This document shows, one piece after another, positions 11,301 to 23,300 of a DNA stretch of 64,000 nucleotides. Position 1 is the first letter of the stretch. The number at the start of each line of letters is the position of its first letter. The stretch is from assembly GCA_027625915.1 (NCBI GenBank), contig JANTQA010000033.1:992001-1056000 (forward strand), given 5' to 3'. Below the pieces are notes generated by a model. The model was not told where the DNA came from. It saw nothing but the letters and a program-made list of their open reading frames with translations, and ran no database searches. Made by a program: the position numbers and the translations under genes. Source of the stretch: Anaeramoeba flamelloides (Eukaryota > Metamonada > Anaeramoebidae).

Positions 11301-13639
11301 TTTTTTTTTTTTGAAATCCTTCTTTCAAATACCGTTATCTAAAAAAAGGTTAACAAAGATTATTGTTTATTAAAAATCAAAGAGATAATAAATCAAAAGG
11401 ATTGAATTCTTGAAATCAAAAATTTAAAAACAACTTCAAAATGTTTAATTAATTGAAAAAGAAAATACAGCCGATTCACACCCGAGTTGAAATGGCTGTA
11501 TGATAAAAATAAATCGATAAAAAATTAATCAATCAATTTTTTGAACCTGAAGGCTAAAAGAAATAAAAAATTAAAAATCAAATAAAAAACTGAAAAATCA
11601 ATTAAACACAAAAAAAAAAAAAGAAAAAATGGTAAAAAAACATTTTATAATCATTTCACATAAAGATTGAAATGCCCGTTAAAGAATAAAATTCATAGAG
11701 TAATGAATAATTTTATTAACAATTAGATTGAAAAAAATATCATTTTGAATTCAAAATGATCTTTCAAACAATAAAGATTTTTTTGAAAATTGGATTGAAA
11801 AATTTTTTAATTTATTTTTTAATGGAAATTCAAATTAGATGAGTTAAATCAACAAATTAAATTTAAAATGATCATTTTCACGATAAAATGCCTGATTTTC
11901 CAACCCCACAATTGTATAATCACAACTAATTATTTTGTTATACCTTTTAAAAATTATTAGATAGATTATATCATTTGTTTAAAACTATTTTACCAATAAC
12001 CAAGATTGTTTTTTAAAATTCTTTATATATATATTGGATCTTTTTATTTTATACGAGTAGATGATATTGTTATGTCTATGAAAAATTAAAAACTTTTCCA
12101 AAAGCAAAATTGAAATTAAAAAATCTTTCTTGGATTAATAAAAACTATTATATCTTAAATTTTATACCACAACTGTATTATCAACCAGAATTTAGAATTC
12201 GCTTACCAAAAAAAAAAGTCATTACAAAGAGAAAAAATTTTCCAATATAACGAAATACTTGAAAAAAAAATAAAACGAAATAAAAAAAAAAAAATAAAAG
12301 ATAACAAAACTCGATTTTTCATATTAAGGGACGAGTACTCTACAACAACCGGGCAAAAATTTAAAATAGTTTATTGGTGACATTCTCTAATAAATTTTGT
12401 AGATTCCAAGTTTCAAAAAATTCTGATCGACTAAGTAACCCAGAAAAAAGAATATTTTTTTCAGTGAGATCAATTTTTTTTTTCCATTTATTATGAAAAA
12501 GAAAACTATTAAAATTCATTTTATTTTTTATATTATAAAAGGTTTTTATTTGTGTTTATGACCCTTTCCATCATTATTACAATACCAATTCTTTCTTACC
12601 AGGAATATTAATATAAAGAATTTTTTTTCTTTTTTCGAGATAATTCTTTTGGTTAACCAAAAAAATTGGATTATTCAAATGATCGAAAAATAATGTTTTT
12701 TTTTATAAGAATTAAAGTTATAAAAATTTAAGTTTTTTAGTCATTTAAAAATTTTACCAAGAAATTGTGTTATTGTTCTAAAATGAAATTCGTTTTTTCA
12801 AAATAAAATTTTCTTGAAGATATTTGGGAATTTTGTAATTTTATCTTCAAAATTCAAAATGAATTTTTTTCAAACAAAAAATGATTTGGATTGTTATAAT
12901 GGTTCTTGTGAATAAGACCAAACAATTTTCCAAAAAAATTTCAAATTTGAAAATTCTTTTTGACATTTTTTTTCAGTATTTGAAAACCAGAAAACGACTT
13001 TTTTAAAGTATAAAAACTTTTGCTTAATAGATCTCAATTTCATTGATAAACTTTTATCAAATTTTCATTTATTTAATCAACTTATACTTCAATTAATTTT
13101 ATTGGTTAAGATTTTCATTGAAATATTAATAATAATGAATAATAACCAAATAAAAAATTTGTTTTTAAAAAGCAAATCTTTCCGACATAAAACCAAAAAT
13201 ATGTTTTCACCATTTTCAAAAATTAACTTAATTGTTAATAAAAATAAGAGGTTACTTTTTTTCGTTTTATATTGGAAACATGCGGGTTTTGGATTTCAAA
13301 AGATATACTCAAATTAATAAATTGTTTAAATGAGGTTAACTCATCCATTTCATAAGCTAAAACAAAAATTACAACAAAAAATTTTTTTGAAGATCTTTAC
13401 AGGATTTCCTTTTTTTTATAAAGAAGACTAACTCCTTAAACGCTTATCTTTTTTTGCTATTTATTTTTTATTACACAGTTTGGGGTGTGATTTAGGATAT
13501 GGGATTTTACACCGAATAAAATATGAAATAGAAGGTTCTAAAAAAAAAGATTTGCAGACAAATAAAACAAACGAAACAAATGAATCGATAAATATTCTAA
13601 AAAATGAACAAAAAAAAGAAAACGAAAAAGAAAACGAAA

Positions 13640-13671
<32 letters not shown>

Positions 13672-15897
13672 GAAAAAGAAAAAGAAAAAGAAAAAGAAAA
13701 AGAAAAAGAAAAAGAAAAAGAAAAAGAAAAGGAAAAAGAAATAGAAAACGAGAAAGAAAAAGAAAAAGGAAAAGAAAAAGAAGAAAATGATAAAGAAAAA
13801 GAAGAAGATAAAGAAGAAGATAAAGAAGAAGATAAAGAAGAAGATAAAGAAGAAGATAAAGAAAAAGAAAAAGTAAAAGAAAATGAAGAGCAAAAAGAAG
13901 AAGATAAAGAAGAAGATAAAGAAAAAGAAAAAGGAAAAGAAAAAGAAGAAAATGATGAGCAAAAAGATAAAGAAAAAGAAGAAGATAAAGAAGAAGAAAA
14001 AGAGAATAAAGTAAAAGAAGAAGAAAAAAAAGAAAAAGAAAAGGAAAAAGAAAAAGTAAAAGAAGAAGATAAAATAAAAGAAGAAGATAAAGAAAAAGAA
14101 GATAAAGAAAATGAAGAGCAAAAAGATGAAGACAAAGAAGAAAAAAAAGAAAAAGATAAAGAAAAAGACAAAGAAGAATATAAAGAAAAAGAAAAAGAGC
14201 AAAAAGAAAAAGAAGAAAAAGAAGAAAAAGAAGAAAAAGAAGAAAAAGAAGAAAAAGAAGAAAAAGAAGAAAAAGAAGAAAAAGAAGAAAAAGAAGAAAA
14301 AGAAGAAAAAGAAGAAAAAGAAGAAAAAGAAGAAAAAGAAGAAAAAGAAGAAAAAGAAGAAAAAGAAGAAAAAGAAGAAAAAGAAGAAAAAGAAGAAAAA
14401 GAAGATAAAATAAAAGATGAAGAAAAAGAAGAACAAGACAATGAAAAAGAAGAAAATGAAGAAGAAGACAAAAAAGAAAAAAAAAAAGAAAAAGAGAAAG
14501 TAAAAGAAGAAGATAAAATAAAAGAAGAAGATAAAGAAAAAGAAGATAAAGAAAAAGAAGATAAAGAAAATGAAGAGCAAAAAGATAAAGATAAATATAA
14601 ACAAAAAGAAGAAAAAGAACAAGAAATTGAAGATCAAAAAGATGAAGAAAAAGAAGAACAAGAAAACAATGAAAAAGAAGAAAATAAAGAAAAAGAAGAA
14701 AAAGGAAAAGAAAATGAAGAAGAAGAACAAAAAGTTAATGAAGAAGAACAAAAAGAGGAAGAAAAAAAAGAAGAAAAAGTCAATGAAGAACAGGGAAAAG
14801 AACCAAAAGAGGTAGAAGAACAAGATAAAGAAAATGAAGAACAAAAAGGAAAAGATAATGAAAATGAAGAACAAATAAAAGATGAAGATCAAAAAGACGA
14901 AGAAAAAGATGGAGAAAAAGAAGAAAAAGATCAATCAAAAAACAATGGAAACAAAGAAAATGAAAAAGAAAACGAAAAAGATGAAGAAAAAGAAGAACAA
15001 GAAAACAATGAAAAAGAAGAAAATAAAGAAAACGAAGAAAATAAAGAAAAAGAAGAAAAAGAAGAAAATAAAGATAAAGAAAATGAAGAACAAAAAGACG
15101 AAGAAAAACAAGAAAAAGAAGAACAAGAAAACAATGAAAAAGAAGAAAAACAAGAAAATAAAGATAAAGAAAATGAAGATCAAAAAGAAGAAGAAGAACA
15201 AAAAGAGGAAGAAAAAAAAGAAGAAAAAGTCAATGAAGAGCAAAAAGATAAAGATAAAGATAAACAAAAAGAAGGAAAAGAACAAGAAATTGAAGAGCAA
15301 AAAGATGAAAAAAAAGAAGAAAAAGAAGAACAAGAAAACAATGAAAAAGAAGAAAATAAAGAAAAAGATGAAAAACAAGAAAATAAAGATAAAGAAAATG
15401 AAGATCAAAAAGAAATTGAAGAGCAAAAAGATGAAGAAAAAGAAGAAAAAGAAGAATCAGAAAACAAAGAAAATGAAAAAGAAAATGAAAAGGAAACAGA
15501 AAAAGAAAAAGAAAACGAAAAAGAAAATAAAAAGGAAAATGAAACGGAAAAAGAAAAGGAAAACAACATTGAAACGTCTAATAAAACAGAAAATGAAAAA
15601 ACAAACGAAAATATACAAGAAAATTTAGAACTAATTAATGAAATAAATAGTCAAAAGAAAGATCAACCAAAACTTGAAAATGATATTTCTAATTTAAATA
15701 ATTTACAACCAAAGGAAAACGGAAATGAAAATGAGAAATTTGTTCTCACAGAAAATTTAGATAATAAATCAAATAACAATTTTGTTCCACTACAATCTGA
15801 AACTATAAATAATCAATTCAAAGATGAAACGATCAAAGTGCCCCAAAATAATTTAATTACAAACAATAATGAAAAAAAAAAAAAAAAAACAGATTAA
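8319..15897 (+). CDS. GRASP (GORASP) Golgi stacking protein with giant Glu/Lys tail
   Basis: Exons 8319-8598, 8750-9023 and 13479-15897 join in frame to 990 residues. GRASPs tether Golgi cisternae and act in unconventional secretion. PDZ1 (about residues 13-105) has ENSPG and PFLDFIVAANG. PDZ2 (about 106-200) has ENSPSQLAGI, GDFIVG and WGGEGCLGCDLGYGILHRI. The last motif is split between exons 2 and 3, which proves the long join. The start is the ATG giving MGNENT, an N-myristoylation-type N-terminus. Exon 1 ends in phase 1 (intron GTATTA...TTTAG); exon 2 ends in phase 2 (intron GTTTGT...CACAG, 4455 bp). Instead of the Ser/Pro-rich C-terminus of animal GRASPs, about 800 residues of Glu/Lys-rich sequence follow. 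His18 and Cys103 of human GRASP55 correspond to Gln and Gly. An AATAAA overlaps the stop. Confidence 0.9.
8599..8749 (+). other. GRASP intron 1 (151 bp)
   Basis: Begins GTATTAACC and ends ATATTTAG. Removal joins GSIG to ITIRYGNFD, matching the GVSIRF segment of animal GRASPs. Confidence 0.88.
9299..9422 (+). pseudogene. Coding-like remnant inside GRASP intron 2
   Basis: One frame reads LCKNCKTVTKHHKPMLKGA, a TGA, then KTPLPTLFGDDYAVVSINNG. It is more codon-like and G+C-richer than its surroundings and contains a CxxC. It ends beside GTAAAG, which could be a splice donor. No family was recognised. It may be a dead exon or chance. Confidence 0.2.
12328..13435 (-). mobile_element. TTAA element family A, copy A2 (1.1 kb, inverted)
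   Basis: Flanked by TTAA at 12324-12327 and 13436-13439. The termini read inward are GGGACGAGTACTCTAC and GGAGTTAGTCTTCTT. The whole element is the reverse complement of A1 and A3, diverged by substitutions and small indels. It sits just before exon 3 of the GRASP gene. It is non-coding. Confidence 0.75.
13590..15560 (+). repeat. Coding low-complexity (KE)n / (KEE)n repeats in GRASP exon 3
   Basis: Purine-only DNA coding for Glu, Lys, Asp, Asn and Gln. Three grades are visible: KE dipeptides at 13620-13740; about 20 nearly perfect 9-bp KEE units at about 14211-14402; and longer imperfect duplications such as KVKEEDKIKEEDKEKEDK, present near 14055 and again near 14500. Protein of this type commonly forms a charged single alpha-helix or stays disordered. 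The frame stays open for ~2.4 kb and ends in a more complex sequence (about 15560-15897), so it is real coding sequence. Confidence 0.85.
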
Positions 15898-15902
15898 ATA
15901 AA
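15897..15902 (+). terminator. Poly(A) signal overlapping the GRASP stop
   Basis: The stop TAA (15895-15897) shares its last base with an AATAAA hexamer. The same kind of overlap is seen at the ribosomal protein eS17 stop. The position supports it; AT richness weakens it. Confidence 0.3.
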
Positions 15903-17308
15903 CATATTTATCGATTTTTAGATCATTGCAAATCAATAGAATTATTAATCAATTTTTAAAAAAATAAGAAAATGAGAACGGATTAATAACTACACACTAA
16001 AATACACATACTTTTATTTAGAATCAAAAAAAAAAAAAACCAATAAATAAATAAAACATTACAATATTTTAAGAAATATTGTGAACGAAATCTAATTTAA
16101 TAATATCGAATTTTTCAAATTCAAATTTTTTTCAGAAAAATCATAATTTAATTATCTTTATGAGAACAATTACAACAAAATCAAAGATTTATTTAACAAA
16201 ATTATGATAATAATGTAAACTAATTTCGTTTCGCTTTTATTTTCAAATAAATCTATTTTTGAATGAATACAAAATCATTAATATTTATTATAATATGAAA
16301 TTTAATAAGGAAAAATTTTTTTATTTTATCATAAAAACATTGAATGATTAAGAAATAATTTTTGAAAAAAATTGTTCTTAAAACTTTTCATTGTAGAGTT
16401 ATTTGTCTATAATTCTTCTCGATTTTTTTTTTTAATTGTAATAAGATTTTTCTCATTTTTAATTTGAAAATTAGTAATAAGTTCATGTTAAATAATCTTT
16501 CATTAAAGTAAACAAAACCAAATATTTTTGCACAATTCATTACAAAATATTATATTTATAAATTCATCGATTTTTAAAAAAATCACAATTATTAAAAATT
16601 GATTTTTGGAAGAAAAAAAAACTTATTTTGGAATCTTTTAGTTTTTGTTTTCATTTCATTGTTTGAATTACGTAACTAGTTTTGTTGGATCAATTTTTTT
16701 TGAACAATTGATATTATGTTAAAGTCGAATTGTATAAATGGAAGAACTCAAATAAAATTTGTTGGTAGTATCTAACCTTTGATCGATCAATAATTCCTAA
16801 TAGAATTTAAACAAATTTAACACTGTATTTTTTTGTTTTGCTCTCTCTTAAATTTTTAACACACCCATAATTTATTTGTATTGATAATTATTTATTTATT
16901 GTTTCATGGGTATTTTAATTTATAAAAAAATGTTAACATTTCAATTAGTGAATGGTTCTAATTTGGTGAATCTTCTTGAATTGATTAAATAAGTTTTTTT
17001 GTTTTCACAAATCGAATTTTGGTGTGTTAAAAATTTTGAATTGAAGTTTAGAAAATAAAACCAGTAAATTTTACAATAAAAACATTCATCAAAAACAAAT
17101 TAAACATGTTTTACCAAAAAATGAACCATATAATATTCTAAAGGACTTTACATTCATTAACAACTTATTTGAAAAATTCATTGAAAGAATTTCTCCTTTC
17201 TAGTTACAACAAAAAAACATAAACTTCATTGTTTGTTTTTGATCATTTGAAAATTCAACTGTAAATCACTAAAAATGAAAAATTACGATATTTTTTTGGA
17301 ATACACAC
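15903..17308. other. Intergenic region, nothing recognised
   Basis: AT-rich sequence with only short chance ORFs. No gene or clear repeat was identified. Confidence 0.4.
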
Positions 17309-17310
17309 TA

Positions 17311-17704
17311 ACAAAATGCCATATCTTAATATTCTAAGTTTTTTTACTAAATTTGTCATTTTCCCAAAAAATAAAAAATTATTACTATGTGCCCCTACCG
17401 GCAGATCTTTTTTGATAATGAACTTGGGGCTTCTAATATCACAAAAATCAATTGAATGAAAAAATAAAAATGTTTGGGATTGTTTTTGTTTTTTGATTTC
17501 TGAAAATTATTTTTGCTTTTTGATATTTATCTTTCATCCCCAAACATTTTTATTCTATTATTAAATCGAATTTTTTGCTATTAAAAATCCCATATCCACT
17601 GACAAGAAACCTCTCTCGTAGGGACACATTGTAAAAGTTTTGTAGTTTTTGGGAAAATGACAAATTTAGTAAAAAAAATAAAATTAATAAGATATCACTT
17701 TTTG
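17311..17704. mobile_element. Foldback MITE F (394 bp), TA-flanked
   Basis: Both arms carry TTTACTAAATTTGTCATTTT followed by CCCAAAAA, in inverted orientation (near 17340 and 17660). They extend through 'TGTGCCCCTAC' / 'TGTGTCCCTAC' to an inner AAAATGTTTGGGAT palindrome. The ends are next to TA at 17309-17310 and 17705-17706, as expected for Tc1/mariner-type elements. It is non-coding. Confidence 0.6.
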
Positions 17705-18464
17705 TACATATGGAGGAACCCAATTAAAAAACAAATTAAAAGATCACAAAATGTAATATTATAATTACCATTCAAAAAAAAAAAAAAATTCATTTAAAAA
17801 TTGTTTTTAAGTTGGAAAAATGAAAAAAATAAGTTATTAACATCCTATTTATTGGGGCTATGTATTGGCCATATTTCTTTTATAAAGTATTTTTTTTATT
17901 TATATTGTGTTTTTTTCTTAATTACACTGTGGTTTCTAATCAAAAGATCTTTTATAAAAAACACTTGACACAAACAAAAGACAATCCATTATAATGATTC
18001 AATAGAAATAATTTTTTATTATGTTTTTTTTTTTTGGAACAGTAACCATATTATCATTTTTTTAATAATCTTTTAAAAAGGTTATCTTAAAATTTTGTAA
18101 TAAAAGATTTATATCTTTCAACAATAACATTTTGATTTTTCTTCATATTACATTTAATAATCATACCCCTCTTTTTTTTTTTTTTGAATTTTTTTATTTA
18201 AAGAATTTCTTTTATGACAGAAAAATATCTATTTAACTGATTTGAATAGCTTTAAACAAAAAAAAACAAAACGTTTAACTTTCTTTTAATTATTAATAAA
18301 ATTTACTTTATTTTTAAAATTTTCCTCTTGGTAATTTTGTTTTATTAATTGGTTTTCTTCATGATAGTAAAATACTGATTATTGATTATTATTTATCTTT
18401 TATTATAATTAAAATAATATATACTCTTTGATATAATCTTTGTTACAGTCCAAGAGGGCAGTTA

Positions 18465-18935
18465 TTTTTTTCAAATATCAAATATTTTTTATAATTGAAA
18501 TCTAAAGAACATATATGTTATAAGAAGAGTGAAACACCTCAAAGAATAGCTAGTACATACATGAAATAAAACTATTAGATTTATAGAATCTTCCAAAAAA
18601 TTGATCAACCACAAATTCTTAACTCCCTATTGAGAAAAACATTAATGTTCTTTTTGATCTTCAATTGAAGATCAAATAAAAACCAAATAAAATGAAATAT
18701 TATTTCTCTACAATCATATTAACTATTTCACTCGCATTAGGATAACACTTTTTTAGGAGGTGGCTATCGTCCTTGTAATAAAAAAAAAATTGACAAATGA
18801 TTTAGATTCTTAAAAAAAAATTGAAAAAAAAGTAGAATGTGAAAAAAAGAATACAATTTTGAAATTTCCAAAATAAATTTTTTTTTCCAATATTGATTCA
18901 AATCCTATAGATATATACAACTCACTTCACCACAA
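18465..18935 (+). repeat. Dispersed repeat D, copy D1 (carries the empty sites)
   Basis: Aligns with 30528-31620. Landmarks are TTTTTTATAATT near 18488, ATTGAGAAAAACA near 18630, TTTTGATCTTCAATTG near 18652 and CTTGTAATAAAAAAAAA near 18773. Copy D1 lacks the two MITEs present in D2. It shows single TA dinucleotides at 18521-18522 and 18688-18689 at the corresponding positions. Confidence 0.65.
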
Positions 18936-20334
18936 CTGTTTCCTTTTAATTGGAAAATGTTTATTCATATACGAAACATACTCGTAAAAAACAATTTTTT
19001 TTTAATTTAACAATTATTAATCAATAAACTTTTGATTGTTTAATTTTTTTTCCAGTTTGTTTTTCATATAGTTAATAGAAGATTTTTTTATATATATGAT
19101 TGTTGTTAAGTTTTTTTTAAATGAAGTATGAATGAATTCTATATATGTATTGGTGGATTATTTTACGTTTCTGGTGGGATAAGATAATCGCCAATAGGAT
19201 AGGTACATTTACCTATCTAATCATAATAGACAATTAAAAAATAATAACCTTTTAAAAAAACATTTTGACTCAATTGTGATGTTTTTCAAATGATCTTTAA
19301 ATAAATTAAAAAACAATTTTTTTTCTGGCTTGATTATGAATTTTAATACCAAAATAAATTCTTTCTTAATATTCAAAATAAGAAATATTTCTTTCCCCAA
19401 CAAATATTTTAAAAGTATAATAATAAACCCCATTTGAAAAAGTGTGAATCAACTGAAATAATAAATTGAAAAAAAAAAAAAAAAGAAATCCTTTCGTATT
19501 CAAGAACAATTAATAATTAAATATGATTTCTGATTCACTTTTAAATCATTCTATATTGATAAAAACTGCTGTGATTTTGTAAATTAACAAAAAAATAAAA
19601 CCCAAAACTAAAAAATAGTTAGTTATAATTTTTGAAAAAACAATACCAGATTATTTATTAGAAAACCCTCACTGAAAAAAAGTTAACAAGAAGATTCTTT
19701 GCTAATAATTAAATTCATTTTAAAAGACATTACATAGTCTATCAATTTTGTTAGTATTTATTTGTTTTTTTTAAGATCTTTTTTTTTTCCCCATGCTCTT
19801 TATCAAAAAAAAAATTGTCAAGAAAAAGAAAAAAAAAAGAAAAAGAAAAACTAAAGAAAAACAAAAATTTGAAAAAGCAAAACAAAAATTTACAAAATTA
19901 GAAAAAATGATTCTGATCTGATCCAAAAATTTGAAAATATTTTTCAGATAAGAATACAGTGACAAACCCTCAAAACAACTTCCATTAACATTATAAAGTG
20001 AGTCAAAATTTTTGAAAAATAGTTTATTTCAAAATAAATAAAAACCGTAAAAAAAAAAAAAAGAGTTATAATTATTATATTTTTTTTAAATGCAAATAAA
20101 AAATTTTTGTATTTGAAAAAAAAAAAAAAAAAAGCTAGGGAGAAAAAGAGAAAAACAATATGGATTACTATATATTTGATAAAACTCAAAAGAACTTTAT
20201 CAATTAAAAAATGTTTTTTTTTTTTTTTTTTTTTTTCATCCATTGCATATTTAAAAACTCCATATTCATCCTGGTAATAAAAGAATATATAATCTCTTTA
20301 TGAATATTTAGAATACTGATAAGTAATTTAACTA

Positions 20335-20340
20335 TTTATT
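20335..20340 (-). terminator. Poly(A) signal of the ARM gene
   Basis: AATAAA on the minus strand, 17 nt past the stop codon of the armadillo gene. Confidence 0.35.
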
Positions 20341-20356
20341 TTTTCCTAATACTAAA

Positions 20357-23300
20357 TTATAATTTTTGTGATTCTTTCAATTGTTGAAATTTTTGATTTA
20401 TTTCTGGATGATTATTTAAATTTACAAAGCATTCATATACAACGGTTTGTATCTGTCTATTTTGTTGTGTTTGTAACACAGCAAACATTTTTTCCACCGC
20501 CTGTAGTTTGATTAGATAGTTAACTTGTTCAAACCATTGCTGTGTAATCTTTTTTTCTTCATTAAGTTTAATAACAGAATAATTACGCAAAACTATTGTA
20601 CAACCAACCAACGCAAGAATATCAGTAGAGTCCAGCAACTCAACTACTTTTGCTAACCCCTTTTTAGCAACCACAATTTTTTGATTTTCTGTATCCATAA
20701 CAATATTAGCAATCTATTATTATTAAATTAAATATTTTGTTTTAATATTGATGAATAAAAAAAAAATGCAATTAGTAATTTTAAAAACAACAAAAAAAAT
20801 ATTGAAAATCATAAAGAAATGTGTTTGAAATATCCTCGAAAATACCTGAAAATCGAAAAAACTCGAAAACTTTTTAACCACTTAAAAATGCCTTTTGAAG
20901 AACTTTTAAGAAACCATAGCGTTCAGAGATAAATGCTTATGATAGAATAACAATTTTACTTTGAATTTTTTTTTTTGAATTCTCTTATTTTAAACCAAAT
21001 GAAAAGTTTTTTTTGTCTCTTTGGAGTATACTTGCTAGGATAAGTAAATGTGTAATCCAGTTTATGTTTGGGTTTGATAAGTTGCGCTTGAGTCTTTTTG
21101 GTAGGTTATGTTGAGTAAAACCATTTTCTAATCTTGAATAGAAAGTTCAATAAGGTTTGGCTTGGTTCACCTTGGGCCTTATGTGGGGTAATGTCTGTGT
21201 ATACATATGTAAGATTAGATATTACTCGGTTACTTTTGGATTACAAAAATGTCTTCTTAAAATTATGAGTAATGATATACATTCAGGAATTGTCTTTATA
21301 AAGATAATTTCTCTAAGTTGTTAATAACATTTAGCAATGATCAGAAATGTTACAAACATCTACGATACCAATTCCTTTCATACAAAATGAGTTGAATACT
21401 ATTCAAAAAATTTCAATTTTCCAAACTTTTATATTTTTCATATAAAAAAAAATTAAAATATCCAATAAAATTCCAATTTTACAATTAAATTATGTATTTT
21501 GGAAATAGAGTTTCTTAGAAGTTGTTCAAAAAGTGCTTTTTTTTAGAGTGGTTAAAAAATTTTCGAGTATTTTCAATTTTGGGGTATTTTCGAGAATATT
21601 TGCTAGATCCAAATATGTTTCTCCCTTTTCAAGAATTAAGGGACTAGTCTCTATTAATTTTTTTTTTTGACCAATTTCTAAATAAGGAATCCTTATCTTA
21701 AAATATGTTTAAAATTGAAAATAGTCTGTTTTTTTCAATGTTAGAACTTTTTCGTTCTTGTTTTTTGAAAATTTTACAATTCTGCCAAAAAAAGTGACTT
21801 TTAAAAATTTTTTTTAAAAAAAAAATATCTTTAACGGATGAGAATTTTTTGATTAATTTTGGATTTAATTACTCAAAAATAATATTTATTCTCATTTTGA
21901 AAAACGAAAAAATAATTTAAAACTAGTGAATATTTTCTCTTTTACTTCTGTTCATCCAACTTTACTCGATAAAGAACTCAATTTGTTTTATCAATAATTA
22001 TTTTTTTTAAAAAAAGTTCTTATTCTTTTTTTTTTATTGTTGAGCAGAGGTGATTCAACAAAATTACCTCCTATTTGCCTGAAACTCTAAAATTGTATTT
22101 AGGGTTTTTTTATCCTAACTGTAATGTAAGCAGGATTACAGCTCAAAGGATATCTTTTTCTTTAAAAAATGAAAAGAATAAATTATTTCGGAAAAAAGAC
22201 AAGAAAAAGAGAAAGAAAAGCAAGAAATGAAAGAGTCAAAAAATAATAGAAAAAAGAAAAAACTTCAGTGAAAAGTTTTTTTTGTACCCCAAGTGTTGAA
22301 TGGGCTGGTGGTTGTTTCCTTTTATGTCGTTTTTTTTGGGTTGCCACCATAGGTTGTTTTAATAAAGAGTTCTGAATATTTGAACAACTATAGATCAAAT
22401 GAAATAAGGCTGCTTTATTAAATTTTGATTTAGAACTTTATAGATGGGTTGAATCTAAAAAGCTCTGGTTTTTAAGAATAAGATTTGGTTTTCGAAATTT
22501 TCTTTTCAGTTGCTTTGCTTTTTTTTTTTTTTTTTTTTTTTGTGTTATTTTTTTTTTTTTTATTATTTTATTTTTTTTTTTTTTTTTGTAAGTTTCCCAA
22601 ATCTTGTTTTCGCAAAATCCCAGTACAAGATACCGACTCGACAGCAAAAACCCAGTCAAAGTAACGACTCGACAGATAGTACGGAAAGTTCAATTCGGTA
22701 CACTTTGGTTGGCTTCAGATCGCATTCGTTGGATTCAGTTCAGTTGCATAAGTCCTCGTCGAAGATCTGATCATGAACAAGTTTGGTTGGGTTAGTCATG
22801 ATCAGGTCAACCAATTCTTATAATGATTTTTTATTCCTTTTGCCTCCCCAAGCACCTAAAAAAACAAAAAGAGGAGGAACCCAAACAACTTAAGAAGGGA
22901 AAGTTGGAAAAGGTAAAAAGTATAAAAAATCAAAAAGTTCTTATTCTTTTCTTTTAATTTTTTTTGACTCTGACAAAAACTTTTGGAATGATAATTTGAA
23001 AATACTTAAAAAAACTTCAAATTCAACAAAAACAAAAGAGTGTAAACACAAAAAGTAGATTCATGAAAAAAAAGAATGGTACAAGAAAAGAAAGAAAATC
23101 TTATATTTAGAGTAAAGCATATTTTGTATATTTTTTTCGAATCAAACTGTTTTTTCATGCAAATCAAAAAAAAACTTTCCAGGTTTATTTTTCAAATTAT
23201 TTTTTGCAGGTCTTCCACAAACACAACAAAGTTTTGCTTTCTTGTTCATATTTTTTTTTATTTTTTGTATTTTTGCGAAAAGTTGAAAAAAAGCAACTTT

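Larger units (their letters stand above)
9024..13478 (+). other. GRASP intron 2 (4455 bp)
   Basis: Begins GTTTGTAATT and ends TTATTACACAG. It contains TTAA element A2, whose right end lies only 39 nt before the acceptor. It also holds a short coding-like remnant near 9299-9422, a tiny TA palindrome at 11468-11498, and otherwise AT-rich sequence without recognised genes. It is about 30 times longer than intron 1. Confidence 0.85.

Noticed and set aside
13461-14934. Long minus-strand frames rich in Ser/Phe opposite the GRASP tail, and plus-strand poly-Lys frames
   Set aside because: They are the mirror and the shifted readings of a purine-only repeat. The GRASP frame is fixed by the spliced PDZ2 motif and ends in complex sequence.
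22183-22795. Overlapping frames in the GC-richer part of element N
   Set aside because: Several frames are open at once, none is long, and no family is recognised. They are better explained by composition and the tandem repeat.
22619-22800. Possible tRNA or SINE in the GC-richer island
   Set aside because: No A-box/B-box pair or cloverleaf could be drawn.
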